From Pseudomonas brassicacearum (lineage in GTDB: Bacteria > Pseudomonadota > Gammaproteobacteria > Pseudomonadales > Pseudomonadaceae): a DNA stretch of 64,000 nt. The notes below the pieces were generated by a model. It worked only from the letters and a program-made list of their open reading frames with translations, was not told the DNA's origin and searched no databases. The stretch is from contig NZ_MOBK01000002.1 of assembly GCF_003732265.1 (NCBI RefSeq), forward strand, positions 62,001-126,000. Direction: 5' to 3'. Positions 1 through 8,823 of this stretch are shown here, piece after piece. Each line of letters starts with the position of its first letter. The stretch's first letter is position 1. The position numbers and the translations under genes are program-made.

Positions 1-504
1 TCCGACCTTTTGCGACAAATCTTCCAGGGACGCCTGCCCGATCAATAACAATGGATAACCATCGGCGAACGCCACCTGATCATCGTCCTTGCCGTAACCG
101 GCTTCGGTCATGCGTGCGCGATCGAGGGGAACCTGCACCAGGCGCGTCGGCTTGCCAATGAACGCACTGACCCACGCGCCCGCCTCGTCACCGGCATCCG
201 GCACACGCAAGGTGTCGCGCCAGATCGTGACGCCACGCAGTTCAGCGTTGCTGGAGGGCAAGGCGATATCGATCGGAGAGTGGCCCGGAGCGCTGAGGGT
301 CAAGCCGCCGTCGGCATTCCACAGCGCCGACAACTGGCTCATGGACGCTACAGCGCGCTGGGTCAGGAAGCGTCCGCTGGCCTCATCTACCAGCATCCAG
401 CGTCGATCACCGTCCAGCCCCAGTTTGTCGAGGCCGACCTGTTGCAAGGTTTCACCCTTGCCGGATTTCAACGGATAACGGTAAAGCGCGCTCAGACGCA
501 ACAT
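1..504 (-). CDS. MOSC domain protein, N-terminal part (cut by window edge)
   Basis: Reading leftward from ATG at 504, the frame stays open for 168 codons to the window edge, so the C-terminal part is missing. The visible part begins MLRLSALYRYPLKS and contains GLDGDRRWML and a Gly/Asp-rich stretch ending FADGYPLLLIG, which matches the MOSC N-terminal beta-barrel seen in YcbX-like proteins. Family members handle sulfur or molybdenum cofactor chemistry, for example reduction of N-hydroxylated compounds in YcbX. The catalytic MOSC core lies outside the window, so activity cannot be judged. The moeA, moaB and mobA genes 6 kb away fit the molybdenum theme but are not in the same operon. Confidence 0.8.
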   Translation of the reverse strand, partial: MLRLSALYRYPLKSGKGETLQQVGLDKLGLDGDRRWMLVDEASGRFLTQRAVASMSQLSALWNADGGLTLSAPGHSPIDIALPSSNAELRGVTIWRDTLRVPDAGDEAGAWVSAFIGKPTRLVQVPLDRARMTEAGYGKDDDQVAFADGYPLLLIGQASLEDLSQKVG

Positions 505-595
505 GGCCAGCTCCCTGGTGGTCAAAAAAGGCCACCCTATACGAGCTTGGTCACCGAATCAAAGGCAGAAAACAGAACACTCCCACAGGTCGTGA

Positions 596-1531
596 TCAGG
601 CCGGGACTTCGTCGAGCATCAGGCGCTGGCGGACCACGTCGACGAGTTTGTCCGGCTGGAATTTGGAGAGGAAGTTATCGCAGCCGACTTTTTTGACCAT
701 AGAGTCGTTGAAGCTGCCCGACAGGGAGGTGTGCAGGACCACATAAAGGCCACGCAGGCGCGGATCATTACGGATTTCGGTGGTCAGGCGATAGCCGTCC
801 ATTTCCGGCATTTCGGCGTCAGTGAACACCATCAACAATTTGTCGGTCATGGACACGCCCGTATCCGCCCAGGCCTTGAGCATGTTCAGCGCCTTCAAGC
901 CATCGCTGGCAATGTGCATCTTCACACCCAACTGACCCAGGGTGTCGCGCAATTGCGACAGGGCGACATTGGAGTCATCCACCAACAGCACTTCACGGCC
1001 ACGGGCGCGTTCAAGTACCGGATCGTCGAGTTTTTCGCGCGAGACCTTGGCGTTGTACGGCACGATTTCGGCCAGGACTTTCTCAACGTCAATGATTTCC
1101 ACCAACTGGTCATCGACCTTGCTGATCGCCGTGAGGTAATGCTGGCGACCGGCACTGGCTGGCGGCGGCAGAATGGCTTCCCAGTTCATGTTGACGATGC
1201 GGTCCACACCGCCGACCAGGAACGCCTGCACCGACCGGTTGTACTCGGTGACGATGATCGTGCTGGTCGGGCTCGGGATCAGCGGACGCATGCCGATGGC
1301 CTGGGACAGGTCGATCACCGGCAACGTCTGGCCACGCAGATTGACCACGCCGCAGACGAACGGATGACGCTGTGGCATCAGGGTCAGTTTGGGCAGTTGC
1401 AGCACTTCCTGCACTTTAAAGACGTTGATCGCGAACAATTGCCGGCCGGCCAGGCGAAACATGAGAATTTCCAGGCGATTCTCACCCACCAGTTGCGTGC
1501 GTTGGTCTACCGTGTCGAGAATGCCGGCCAT
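596..1531 (-). CDS. cheV: CheV-type chemotaxis coupling protein (CheW domain + receiver)
   Basis: A 311-residue protein with an N-terminal CheW-like domain (about residues 15-155, including FAINVFKVQEVL and GVVNLRGQTLPVIDL) and a C-terminal receiver (about 175-305) with VLLVDDS, phospho-acceptor in VFTDAEMPEMDG and the conserved Lys in NFLSKF. CheV couples chemoreceptors to CheA and is tuned by phosphorylation. The ATG at 1531 is preferred over TTG at 1534 because GGAG lies six bases upstream of it. It is monocistronic here; no other chemotaxis gene is visible nearby. Confidence 0.9.
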   Translation of the reverse strand: MAGILDTVDQRTQLVGENRLEILMFRLAGRQLFAINVFKVQEVLQLPKLTLMPQRHPFVCGVVNLRGQTLPVIDLSQAIGMRPLIPSPTSTIIVTEYNRSVQAFLVGGVDRIVNMNWEAILPPPASAGRQHYLTAISKVDDQLVEIIDVEKVLAEIVPYNAKVSREKLDDPVLERARGREVLLVDDSNVALSQLRDTLGQLGVKMHIASDGLKALNMLKAWADTGVSMTDKLLMVFTDAEMPEMDGYRLTTEIRNDPRLRGLYVVLHTSLSGSFNDSMVKKVGCDNFLSKFQPDKLVDVVRQRLMLDEVPA

Positions 1532-1993
1532 CAATGACTCCTGGGCTTGTTCTGATTAATTCACTTAAAGAGGGTTATCGGCTGTTATTGCCAGATCTTG
1601 ACCCTGAGACAAAATGCCACGATCGAGCATTGATGTCACATTAACATCATGGTTTACTGCATCTGCGATTCACCTGCTTCATTCCCTGCCGCGCGACCAT
1701 TGTTTGCACGATAGGTTCCCCCGCGTAAGGGATTCCCCTAGTAACAATCAGGCCCAACCTGATATTCGCAATATCCAATAGCCATTAATGTGACGCCATT
1801 CTCATTGCATGAACGGAGTCAGGCTTTTGTGTGCGATCGCAGGTAAGTGGCCATCCACCCTCTCGAGTTCCCAAGCCTGCCATCAGGCCTGCGGGAGCGC
1901 GATCTCATGCCGGCATGGCAGCGTCGGGACGTTGGACGTCCTGGTCGACATACGCGACATCCCCTCATTTGACATGACGTTGTGGAGATAAGC
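1532..1993. other. Intergenic region between cheV and the 1994 gene
   Basis: About 460 bases between divergent genes. I see no convincing gene; short open frames on both strands lack ribosome sites and family features. It holds a cluster of TTCCCC-containing repeats (listed separately) and must carry the promoters of cheV and the 1994 gene. Confidence 0.5.
1715..1745. promoter_or_regulatory. Repeated TTCCCC..GTAA motif, candidate operator
   Basis: GTTCCCCCGCGTAA at 1715-1728 is followed by ATTCCCCTAGTAAC at 1732-1745. A third similar copy, ATTCCCCTCCGTAA, lies at 2585-2598 upstream of the two-component pair. Similar sequence in both intergenic regions suggests a shared regulator, possibly the NarL-type response regulator at 3770. 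This is inference from the repeats only. Confidence 0.3.
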
Positions 1994-2464
1994 ATGCCGA
2001 ACAAACCCAAGCAGTGGGCTCAGCGTTTGCCGGAGTTTCTTGTCGAGGCAGAAACCCTCCTGGCTAAATCGGAGGAGTGCCTGAGCCACCTGCAGCTGAT
2101 CAGCAATGACAAGGACGCAATCGATTGCATGCTCAGCAGTCTGCTTAAACTGGCGAGCCGGGCCGATGCCCTGGCGCTGGAAGCCGTGTCGGAATTTTCC
2201 CTGCATATTCACGGCTTGCTGAACCACGCCCACACCCACATCGACCTGCACGAGCAAGCACTGGGCGCGCTGAAGGATTGCTTCACGTTGATGGCCTGGC
2301 AACTCGAACTCATCGATCAGACCACCGGGCAGCTTAGCCTGGATGACAGCGAACAGACGTCGCTGATCGAAGCGTTTGCAGTCCAGATTGGACAGAGTCA
2401 TTTTCAGTTAACGGCTAATTCCAAACCGTTTACGCTCGTTTCCTATTCGGAACGGCAGGCTTGA
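1994..2464 (+). CDS. Conserved hypothetical protein with degenerate Hpt-like helix bundle
   Basis: A 156-residue, mostly helical, soluble protein without signal peptide. Start ATG 1994 is chosen because GGAG sits at 1984-1987; an in-frame GTG at 1982 overlaps that site. The stretch LSSLLKLASRADALALEAV followed by SEFSLHIHGLL aligns by eye with the phospho-transfer helix of CheA P1/Hpt domains, but the position of the phospho-histidine is Leu and the following Lys-Gly is absent. It could be a non-phosphorylatable Hpt-like partner, or simply an unrelated helical bundle. It lies between cheV and a two-component pair, which fits signalling but proves nothing. Confidence 0.6.
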   Translation: MPNKPKQWAQRLPEFLVEAETLLAKSEECLSHLQLISNDKDAIDCMLSSLLKLASRADALALEAVSEFSLHIHGLLNHAHTHIDLHEQALGALKDCFTLMAWQLELIDQTTGQLSLDDSEQTSLIEAFAVQIGQSHFQLTANSKPFTLVSYSERQA

Positions 2465-2879
2465 ATTAGTCTGACAACTTAGCTATGCGTATTCTTATTG
2501 CCATGCAGCCGCTCTATAAATGAGCGGGCTCATGTCGCAATTGAATATTTCATACCTTTGCGCGACAACTCGATATTAATCGTTATTCCCCTCCGTAAAA
2601 CTTTTCCATAGTGGAACTATCGTCCGCGGCGATATTCCCTGACTCTATGGACATATATACCAAACGCGACCAACGGTATCTTAAGTGGTATTATGCCGAC
2701 CATTAGTTGACGCCAATTAATGGCAAAGTGGCTTCAGGTCAGAGCCGGCCGATAAAGGCTGTAGTTCCACCTCTGAAGCGCGCTCTGCCCAAGACCAGTC
2801 ACTACAGATTTTCAGACAGAGACCCGTCAGCCACTATGGCCGGTCTGCCCGCAGCGAACATTCATTGGCTCCATCCGCT
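2465..2879. other. Intergenic region, AT-rich, promoter side of the two-component pair
   Basis: About 415 bases. The left half (2465-2710) is distinctly AT-richer than its surroundings and contains ATTCCCCTCCGTAA at 2585-2598. No convincing gene or terminator hairpin is seen. Confidence 0.45.
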
Positions 2880-3773
2880 ATGTACGCCAGCCTCAAGTCA
2901 GTCACCTCATGGCCACCTTCCCAGAAAAACGCTCGACGGCTCACGCTATTGCTGTGCACCTGCTCGGCTCTTGGCAGCCTGCTGGTCTTCGGTCTCTCCC
3001 CCCCCCTTGCACTGAGCTTGTTGGCGTTCAATATCGCGGCACTGGCCTGCGTCTTGGTCCAGGATCACCTCTCTGGCAAGTCGATAAAATTCGAACCGCA
3101 AGAGCTGGCGGACCGCCTGTTGGAAGTACAGGAAAATGAACGCCATCGCCTGAGCAGAGAATTGCACGACGATATTGGCCAGTTGCTGACCGCCGCAAAG
3201 CTGCAAAGTGAATGGCTCAAACGTCGGATGCCTGATGAAATGCAGGCCCAGTGCGCAGTGCTTTGCGACACACTGGAAGAAACCCTGACCAAGGTTCGTG
3301 ACGTCTCGGCCATCCTTAATCCCAGGCAGTTGACGAGCCTAGGGCTGGAAGCCAGTTTGCGTGCGCATCTGCTCAAGACCCTGGCCAACACCTCAGTGCA
3401 CTGGAGCCTGGAATGCCATCAACGGTTGACGGGTGTACCGGAAGAAATGGCGGTGGCAGCCTTTCGAATCACCCAGGAAGCAGTGACCAATATTTTGCGT
3501 CATGCCGAAGCGAAAAATCTTCTGGTACGACTGCAACGCATGCCCCAAGGCCTGACACTATTGATCAGCGACGACGGCCAGGGTTTCGCACCCGTGGTTG
3601 ATCCCGGTCGAGAGGGACAGCGCGGGATGGCCGGGATGCGGGAACGGATCGATCAGTTGGGCGGGACCTTGGCCGTGACCAGTGAGCCGGGCAAAGGCAC
3701 TCAAATCGAAGCACTCTTCCCATGGGCGCCGCGTGCGCTCGAACGGGCCAGTACGAATAAGGTTTTGCATTGA
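2880..3773 (+). CDS. Sensor histidine kinase, NarL/DegS-type (HisKA_3)
   Basis: A 297-residue kinase. Two hydrophobic segments near residues 22-60 anchor it in the inner membrane with almost no periplasmic loop, so it probably senses a membrane or cytoplasmic cue. The HisKA_3 dimerisation helix has RELHDDIGQLL with phospho-acceptor His96, followed by a HATPase with an N-box (AVTNILRHA) and a G-box (DDGQGFAP, GMAGMRERI). ATG 2880 is chosen; an in-frame TTG at 2865 is possible and neither has a strong ribosome site. The stop overlaps the start of the response regulator by four bases, so the two are co-translated partners. Confidence 0.85.
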   Translation: MYASLKSVTSWPPSQKNARRLTLLLCTCSALGSLLVFGLSPPLALSLLAFNIAALACVLVQDHLSGKSIKFEPQELADRLLEVQENERHRLSRELHDDIGQLLTAAKLQSEWLKRRMPDEMQAQCAVLCDTLEETLTKVRDVSAILNPRQLTSLGLEASLRAHLLKTLANTSVHWSLECHQRLTGVPEEMAVAAFRITQEAVTNILRHAEAKNLLVRLQRMPQGLTLLISDDGQGFAPVVDPGREGQRGMAGMRERIDQLGGTLAVTSEPGKGTQIEALFPWAPRALERASTNKVLH

Positions 3774-4429
3774 CTTGTAATTTACTTCTGGTGGACGACC
3801 ACTCGCTGATCAGGGCAGGCGTACGCGCCCTGGTGCTGGATATCCCCGGCTATGCGGTAGTTGGCGAGGCCAATGACGGCTCGCAGCTGCTCGAAATTGT
3901 CGAGAAACTGGCTCCTGACATTGTTCTGCTGGATATCTCCATGAAGGAGACCAGCGGTCTTGAAGCCTTGCAGCGTCTCAAGCGGGTGCGCCCGCAAAGC
4001 AAGGTGCTGATCTTGTCGATGCACACCGATCCCGCGCTCATCATGCAAGCGCTGGAGTCTGGCGCTCATGGCTATTTACTCAAGGACACCACGGCCACCG
4101 AGCTGGAACATGCGCTGGATGCCCTGCGCAACAATGAACGCTACCTCAGCCCCGCCATCGCCCACACGGTCATCAACCAGGCGCTGATCCGGAACCAGAA
4201 ACAGCAGCCGGAAACGCACGAATCACATAACCTGACGGCGCGGCAACTGGAAATCCTGCGACTGATTGTTCGCGGAAAATCCACCCGGGAAATCGCCAAT
4301 GGCCTGGGCCTCAGTATCAAGACCGTTGAAACCCACCGTTCGCAGATCATGAAGCGCCTGCAGATCTACGATGTGGCCGGCCTGGTTTTGTTTGCCGTTC
4401 GCGAGCAAATCATCAGCCTGGACGATTAG
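3770..4429 (+). CDS. NarL/FixJ-family response regulator
   Basis: A 219-residue receiver plus LuxR-type helix-turn-helix. The receiver has LLLVDDHSLIRAG, phospho-acceptor Asp55 in VLLDISM and the Lys in GYLLKD; the DNA-binding domain has LTARQLEILRLI and STREIANGLGLSIKTVETHR. The likely start is TTG 3770, overlapping the kinase stop (TTGA), a common translational-coupling arrangement. It is the cognate regulator of the upstream kinase. Its C-terminus overlaps the convergent yegS by 17 bases. Target genes are unknown; TTCCCC-type repeats nearby are candidate sites. Confidence 0.88.
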   Translation: MTCNLLLVDDHSLIRAGVRALVLDIPGYAVVGEANDGSQLLEIVEKLAPDIVLLDISMKETSGLEALQRLKRVRPQSKVLILSMHTDPALIMQALESGAHGYLLKDTTATELEHALDALRNNERYLSPAIAHTVINQALIRNQKQQPETHESHNLTARQLEILRLIVRGKSTREIANGLGLSIKTVETHRSQIMKRLQIYDVAGLVLFAVREQIISLDD

Positions 4430-5330
4430 CTGACCGCGATGTACTCAAAAGCGGTGAGTTCTCCGGCAAATGCACGCGCAATGCCGCGGCACGCGCCGTA
4501 AACCGCAGGTTGTCGCCCTCCAGAGGTTCGCCATCAAGGTTGATGTGCAGACCTTCCGAGACCTTGATCTCGACCCAGGGCAAACGAGCGCGCACAAACA
4601 TGTTGTCGATGCCAAAGCCATCGGCCAGCAGGTTTTTCAAGGTACCGACCACTTCCTGCGGCGCCGGTAAAATACTGATATCCAGCAGACCATCGTCAGC
4701 CAGCGCCTCCGGGCACAGCACATGCCCACCTCCCGCCTGCCGACCATTGCCAATACCGAGCGCCAATAGCTCGCCGCGCCAATGAAAGTCCGGCCCCTGC
4801 AACTCGCCATAAGCCGCATGCAACTCGCTGAAGCGCGATAAACCGGTAAACAGATACGCTGCGCCGCCGAGGACTTTTTTCAGGTCTTCCGACGTATTGG
4901 CCGTGACCTGGCTGCCGAAACCGCCCGTGGCCATGTTCAGAAAGACCTGCCCTCCTACTTCGCCCAGATCGATAGCGTGTGGTGCAACCTCAAGAAGATC
5001 CAGTGCCAGCGCTGGTTCTAGAGGCACGCCAGCCGCGCGAGCAAAATCATTGGCCGTACCCAAGGGCATCAGGACCAGGCTGGCCTGATTCGGGTGCGCC
5101 GCCAAGGCCTCGGCGATATCGCGTAACGTGCCGTCGCCACCACCGGCAATCAGTTGCGTGTAGCCTGCGCTTAGCGCTTCTTCCACCAACCGCTGCGCGT
5201 CACCCGCTTCCCAAGTCAGTCGGACCGCCAGTATCCACCCCTGCTGGCGCTTGCCTTCGACGGCCGCGCGGACCTCCTCGTTGAGTGCCTGCTTGCCATG
5301 CAGAATCAACAGCGCCTTGCGCTCACTCAT
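4413..5330 (-). CDS. yegS: Lipid kinase, YegS/DgkB family
   Basis: A 305-residue cytoplasmic protein of the diacylglycerol-kinase catalytic family. The nucleotide-binding signature IAGGGDGTLRDIAEAL and the downstream PLGTANDFARAAG motif are intact, and the length matches YegS (about 300). YegS phosphorylates phosphatidylglycerol in vitro; the physiological substrate is unsettled. Start ATG 5330 gives MSERKALLILHGK, the usual N-terminus. It is a single gene, convergent with and overlapping the response regulator gene by 17 bases. Confidence 0.9.
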   Translation of the reverse strand: MSERKALLILHGKQALNEEVRAAVEGKRQQGWILAVRLTWEAGDAQRLVEEALSAGYTQLIAGGGDGTLRDIAEALAAHPNQASLVLMPLGTANDFARAAGVPLEPALALDLLEVAPHAIDLGEVGGQVFLNMATGGFGSQVTANTSEDLKKVLGGAAYLFTGLSRFSELHAAYGELQGPDFHWRGELLALGIGNGRQAGGGHVLCPEALADDGLLDISILPAPQEVVGTLKNLLADGFGIDNMFVRARLPWVEIKVSEGLHINLDGEPLEGDNLRFTARAAALRVHLPENSPLLSTSRSANRPG

Positions 5331-5652
5331 TGTTGTAACTCCTGATTCGAATTCATTCAGAAGATGTTGACCTCACTGCCCCCTATAAAGGTCGCTCTGC
5401 GTTGAGATATTTCAAGGCATGGAGGTTTGCGGTCCTACAGACCGGGATATTTTCTTACGATATATGAGGAATCGGCTCAATTGACCCATCAAGGCGATTG
5501 GTTCACCTTGGTGTCGGCGCTTATCAGTCATCAAAAGCAAATACACAGGGATGTGCAAACAATGATCAGACACTCATCAAGGGCTACAAAAAACACACGC
5601 TATACGAGCTTCGGCCATTCAAAGGGCATTGATGCAAGGAGTGCCTTTCTCC
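5331..5652. other. Intergenic region upstream of small membrane protein gene
   Basis: About 320 bases; short open frames here have no family features. It must hold the yegS promoter (leftward) and the promoter of the next gene. No hairpin or repeat stands out. Confidence 0.4.
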
Positions 5653-5961
5653 ATGCAAACTCATGACATCAAGTTGCCGTTCAACCCGGCGAAGCCGTTC
5701 TCGGAAAATCGCGCCGGTCCTCAGGCTGAATTCAACAACAACGCAAAACCCGCTGCAGGAGTTGACATGGAACCTCGCGTCATTGAACTGGAAACTCATC
5801 TGAAATACATCCGAAGAGACATGGATGAAGTGCGCAATGACGTCAAATCCATCAAGCACAGACTTGCCTATTCGGCAGGCGGGGCGGCGGTCGTCCTCGG
5901 GCTGTTGGGTTGGGTTGCCAACAGCCGCTTCGATCAGGTCGTGACACTTCTCGTTCGTTAA
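5653..5961 (+). CDS. Small coiled-coil protein with C-terminal membrane segment
   Basis: A 102-residue protein if begun at ATG 5653 (AAGGAG at 5636-5641, spacing 11). An in-frame ATG at 5767 has a better-placed GGAG (5758-5761) and would give a 65-residue form starting MEPRVIELETHLKYI. The C-terminal 60 residues form a heptad-like helix (LETHLKYIRRDMDEV, RNDVKSIKHRL) followed by one membrane helix (GGAAVVLGLLGWVA). This layout resembles small holin-accessory or hemolysin XhlA-like proteins in shape only. Function unknown. The two starts could mark one gene with an N-terminal extension or dual products. Confidence 0.6.
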   Translation: MQTHDIKLPFNPAKPFSENRAGPQAEFNNNAKPAAGVDMEPRVIELETHLKYIRRDMDEVRNDVKSIKHRLAYSAGGAAVVLGLLGWVANSRFDQVVTLLVR

Positions 5962-6025
5962 GCGTTAGCCATGCAAGCAAGACCCGACAGCTTTATCGGG
6001 CTTGCGGCAAATGAGCACGACGAGA

Positions 6026-7252
6026 TCAGTTCAGGACTTCGCTCAGAGGAATGAACATGACAGGGTCATCCTCGATCAACGTGCGATCTTCCAGCACCTC
6101 AACCAGGCCATCAGCCCAAGCGGCACTGCGAAGTACGCCAGAGCTCTGATTCTTGTAAATGATCGCCCGGCCATTCTCCAGGCGTCCACGCAAGTACTCT
6201 CGTCGATTGCCAGCTTTTGGCCAGACGAATCCGGCCGGCACCTGAAACTTCAGCGGCTCGACCTCTTTTACACCCTGACGGCGCAGAAGATAGGGTTTTG
6301 CCAACAACGCAAAAGTGACCAGTGTCGACGCCGGATTGCCGGGCAAACCAATCACAGGCACACCGCGAAAATGCCCAAAGGTCAGTGGCTTACCCGGTTT
6401 AATGGCGAGTTTCCACAGCGTCAACTCGCCGGCCTCACGCAAGGCCATGCCCAGGAAGTCGGCTTCGCCTACCGACACCCCGCCCGTAGAGAGGATCAGA
6501 TCAACATCCTTCAACTCGCCCAGACGGGCACGAGTGGTTACCAAATCATCGGGAAGAATGCCGGCATCGATAACTTCACAACCCAGGCGATGCAACCAAC
6601 TGCACAGCAACACGCGATTGCTGTTGTAGATTTGCCCTGGGCCCAGGGCCTGCCCCGGCTCGACCAATTCATCTCCGGTTGAGAGAACCGCAACACGGAC
6701 CTTGCGAACGACATCGAGCTCAGCGCATCCCAGCGATGCCGCCAAGCCCTGTTCGATTGATCCAAGGCGCGTGCCGGCCGGCAAAACAAGTTCGCCAACC
6801 GTTGTTTCCTGACCTTGAGGCCGGATGTTCTGACCAGGGGTCATGGGCTCGATGAAACGGACTCGATCGTCCGCCTGAACCTCGGCATTTTCTTGCATCT
6901 CGACACAGTCGGCGCCTGCTGGCACCGGTGCACCGGTAAAGATTCGGGCACAGGTACCGGGTTGCAGCGGTTCGGGCGCCTGACCTGCAAATATCTTCTG
7001 ACTGACCACCAACGGTTCACCCGTCCAGTCAGCGACCCGCAGGGCGTAGCCGTCCATGGCACTGTTCGGCCAAGGTGGCAGATCAAGGGTTGAAACCAGG
7101 TCATCGGCGAGCACGCGCCCCTGAACCTGCGCCACAGGCAAACGTTCACGCTCGCGGATGGGCGACGTCTCTGCCATCTCCAGCAAACGCGCCAGCGCCG
7201 TCTCGACCGGCATCAGGCTGCCGGTTTTACCTGGCTTACCCACGGGATTCAC
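6026..7252 (-). CDS. moeA: Molybdopterin molybdotransferase MoeA
   Basis: A 408-residue protein that inserts molybdate into adenylated molybdopterin. It shows the MoeA N-terminal signature (LPPWPNSAMDGYALR), the molybdopterin-binding core (ILSTGGVSVGEADFLG) and the C-terminal PGNPASTLVTF. Length is standard (about 410). A GTG at 7252 gives the longest form and overlaps moaB by 17 bases; an ATG at 7213 (MPVETALARLL) is an alternative start. It forms a moaB-moeA operon and faces divergent mobA, making a small cofactor-maturation cluster. Confidence 0.93.
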   Translation of the reverse strand: MNPVGKPGKTGSLMPVETALARLLEMAETSPIRERERLPVAQVQGRVLADDLVSTLDLPPWPNSAMDGYALRVADWTGEPLVVSQKIFAGQAPEPLQPGTCARIFTGAPVPAGADCVEMQENAEVQADDRVRFIEPMTPGQNIRPQGQETTVGELVLPAGTRLGSIEQGLAASLGCAELDVVRKVRVAVLSTGDELVEPGQALGPGQIYNSNRVLLCSWLHRLGCEVIDAGILPDDLVTTRARLGELKDVDLILSTGGVSVGEADFLGMALREAGELTLWKLAIKPGKPLTFGHFRGVPVIGLPGNPASTLVTFALLAKPYLLRRQGVKEVEPLKFQVPAGFVWPKAGNRREYLRGRLENGRAIIYKNQSSGVLRSAAWADGLVEVLEDRTLIEDDPVMFIPLSEVLN

Positions 7253-7775
7253 AGGGTTCAGCCTGCTTCAAGTGAGCCACGAAATTGCAGGGACGATGCC
7301 GAGAATCCAGCTGTTCGGCGAGAATGCCATCCCAGCCAGTGCGCACGGCATTGGTCGAACCGGGCAGGCAGCAGACCAGCGTACCGTTGGCCAAACCGGC
7401 CAGCGCCCGGGACTGGACGGTCGAGGTACCAATGTCGGCAACGGAAATCTGCCGGAACAGCTCACCAAAACCATCTACCTGCTTGTCCAACAGGCAACTC
7501 ACCGCTTCTGGCGTGCTATCACGGCCGGTGAACCCGGTGCCACCAGTAATCAGCACAACCTGCACCACCTCATCGGCAATCCAGTTGGCGACTTGCGCGC
7601 GGATTTTGTAGAGATCATCTTTAAGCAACACCCGAGCGGCCAGGTTGTGGCCGGCGGCACTCAAGCGATCGACGAACATCTGGCCTGAGGTATCGGTTTC
7701 CAGGGTTCGGGTATCACTGACTGTCAGCACCGCGATGTTAAGCGGCGCGAAAGGTACATCAGCCTTGGCTTTCAT
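7236..7775 (-). CDS. moaB: Molybdenum cofactor biosynthesis protein B
   Basis: A 179-residue MoaB/Mog-family protein that adenylates molybdopterin before metal insertion. Motifs include VLTVSDTRTLETDTSG near the N-terminus, VVLITGGTGFTGRDSTPEA, and LVCCLPGSTNAVRTGW. It is translated from ATG 7775 and its 3' end overlaps the moeA start, so the two are coupled. Upstream is an 81-base gap to divergent mobA that must hold both promoters. Confidence 0.93.
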   Translation of the reverse strand: MKAKADVPFAPLNIAVLTVSDTRTLETDTSGQMFVDRLSAAGHNLAARVLLKDDLYKIRAQVANWIADEVVQVVLITGGTGFTGRDSTPEAVSCLLDKQVDGFGELFRQISVADIGTSTVQSRALAGLANGTLVCCLPGSTNAVRTGWDGILAEQLDSRHRPCNFVAHLKQAEPCESRG

Positions 7776-7856
7776 AGGCTCGTCCAGTTGTAGGAAAAAC
7801 AGCTCGGTGTTATATCACAGCGCTTCACTTTTTCAGCGCCCCCATGGAGACCTGCC

Positions 7857-8456
7857 ATGACCTCGAACCCAGCATTGCCACCCTGCTCCATTCTGCTCCT
7901 GGCAGGTGGCCGCGGCCAACGCATGGGCGGGCAGGACAAGGGTTTGCTGGAATGGCACGGCAAGCCGCTGATCGCGCACCTGCATCACAAGACCCGCGAC
8001 CTGAGCGATGACTTGATCATCTCGTGCAACAGAAACCTGGACACCTACGCGCCTTACGCTGATCAGTTGGTTCATGACGACGAAGGCGATTTCCCCGGCC
8101 CACTTGCCGGGATTCGCGCCGGCCTCAAGGCTGCCCGTCATCCTTATTTGTTGGTGTTGCCGTGCGACGTACCCCGCATCAACGCCGAACTGCTTCACAG
8201 CATGCGCGAAACCGCCAGCCAGCATCCGGACAAACCGCTGATGCTGCGCCAGGGCGCACATTGGGAACCGTTGCTGTGCGTTATCCCTGTTTCACTCTGC
8301 GACGCGTTCGACACGGCATGGAATGAAGGTGAACGCAGCCCTGGACGCATCATGCGCAAACTGGAGGCAACCGCCCTGCAATGCGCAGACAACGACCCGC
8401 GACTGGCCAACCTCAACACCCCGCAATTGTTAAGCACGCATACCGTGTCAGAATGA
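7857..8456 (+). CDS. mobA: Molybdenum cofactor guanylyltransferase MobA
   Basis: A 199-residue nucleotidyltransferase that links GMP to molybdenum cofactor, producing the bis-MGD form used by DMSO-reductase-family enzymes. The GTP-binding motif [17 protein letters not shown] is intact, as are LPCDVPRI and [15 protein letters not shown] 7857 has GGAG seven bases upstream. Length is that of the family (about 195-200). It is divergent from moaB-moeA. Confidence 0.93.
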   Translation: MTSNPALPPCSILLLAGGRGQRMGGQDKGLLEWHGKPLIAHLHHKTRDLSDDLIISCNRNLDTYAPYADQLVHDDEGDFPGPLAGIRAGLKAARHPYLLVLPCDVPRINAELLHSMRETASQHPDKPLMLRQGAHWEPLLCVIPVSLCDAFDTAWNEGERSPGRIMRKLEATALQCADNDPRLANLNTPQLLSTHTVSE

Positions 8457-8535
8457 CACTAGCCAAGGAACTTGCGTGCGTTGTGTACGTCTACAAGCTC
8501 AGTAACCAAAAGAATTTTTATTCGGAGATACACTC

Positions 8536-8757
8536 ATGACTCATCGGACCCTCGCCACTCTCATGCTCGCAGCAGGCCTCGCGACTTTGGCGGGTTGCGC
8601 ATCGCCGACAGTGATCACCTTGAATGACGGCCGCGAAATCCAGGCAGTCGACTCGCCAAAGTACGATGAGCAGTCGGGCTTTTACGAATTCGAACAGCTG
8701 GATGGCAAGGAAACCCGCATCAACAAGGATCAGGTTCGTACCGTTAAAGAGTTGTAA
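8536..8757 (+). CDS. YgdI/YgdR-family small lipoprotein
   Basis: A 73-residue lipoprotein. A short signal peptide ends in a lipobox with the lipidated Cys21 (LAGC). The mature part (VITLNDGREIQAVDSP, YEFEQLDGKETRINKDQV) has the SH3-like fold signature of YgdI/YgdR proteins. Location is the cell envelope; function unknown. The start has GGAG upstream (tcGGAGATACACTC ATG). A terminator follows 27 bases after the stop. Confidence 0.88.
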   Translation: MTHRTLATLMLAAGLATLAGCASPTVITLNDGREIQAVDSPKYDEQSGFYEFEQLDGKETRINKDQVRTVKEL

Positions 8758-8783
8758 TCTTTACTGCACCTGCCAGATAAGAC

Positions 8784-8808
8784 AAAGCCCGCTTTATGCG
8801 GGCTTTTT
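8784..8808 (+). terminator. Rho-independent terminator of the YgdI-like gene
   Basis: Inverted repeat AAAGCCCGC / GCGGGCTTT with a five-base loop, followed by a short T run. It also lies just beyond the stop of the convergent pseudouridine synthase and may serve both. Confidence 0.85.
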
Positions 8809-8823
8809 CGTGACCGGGATTTT

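Noticed and set aside
2707..3015. 102-codon plus-strand frame before the NarL-type kinase
   Set aside because: Overlaps the kinase gene in another frame; no ribosome site or motif.
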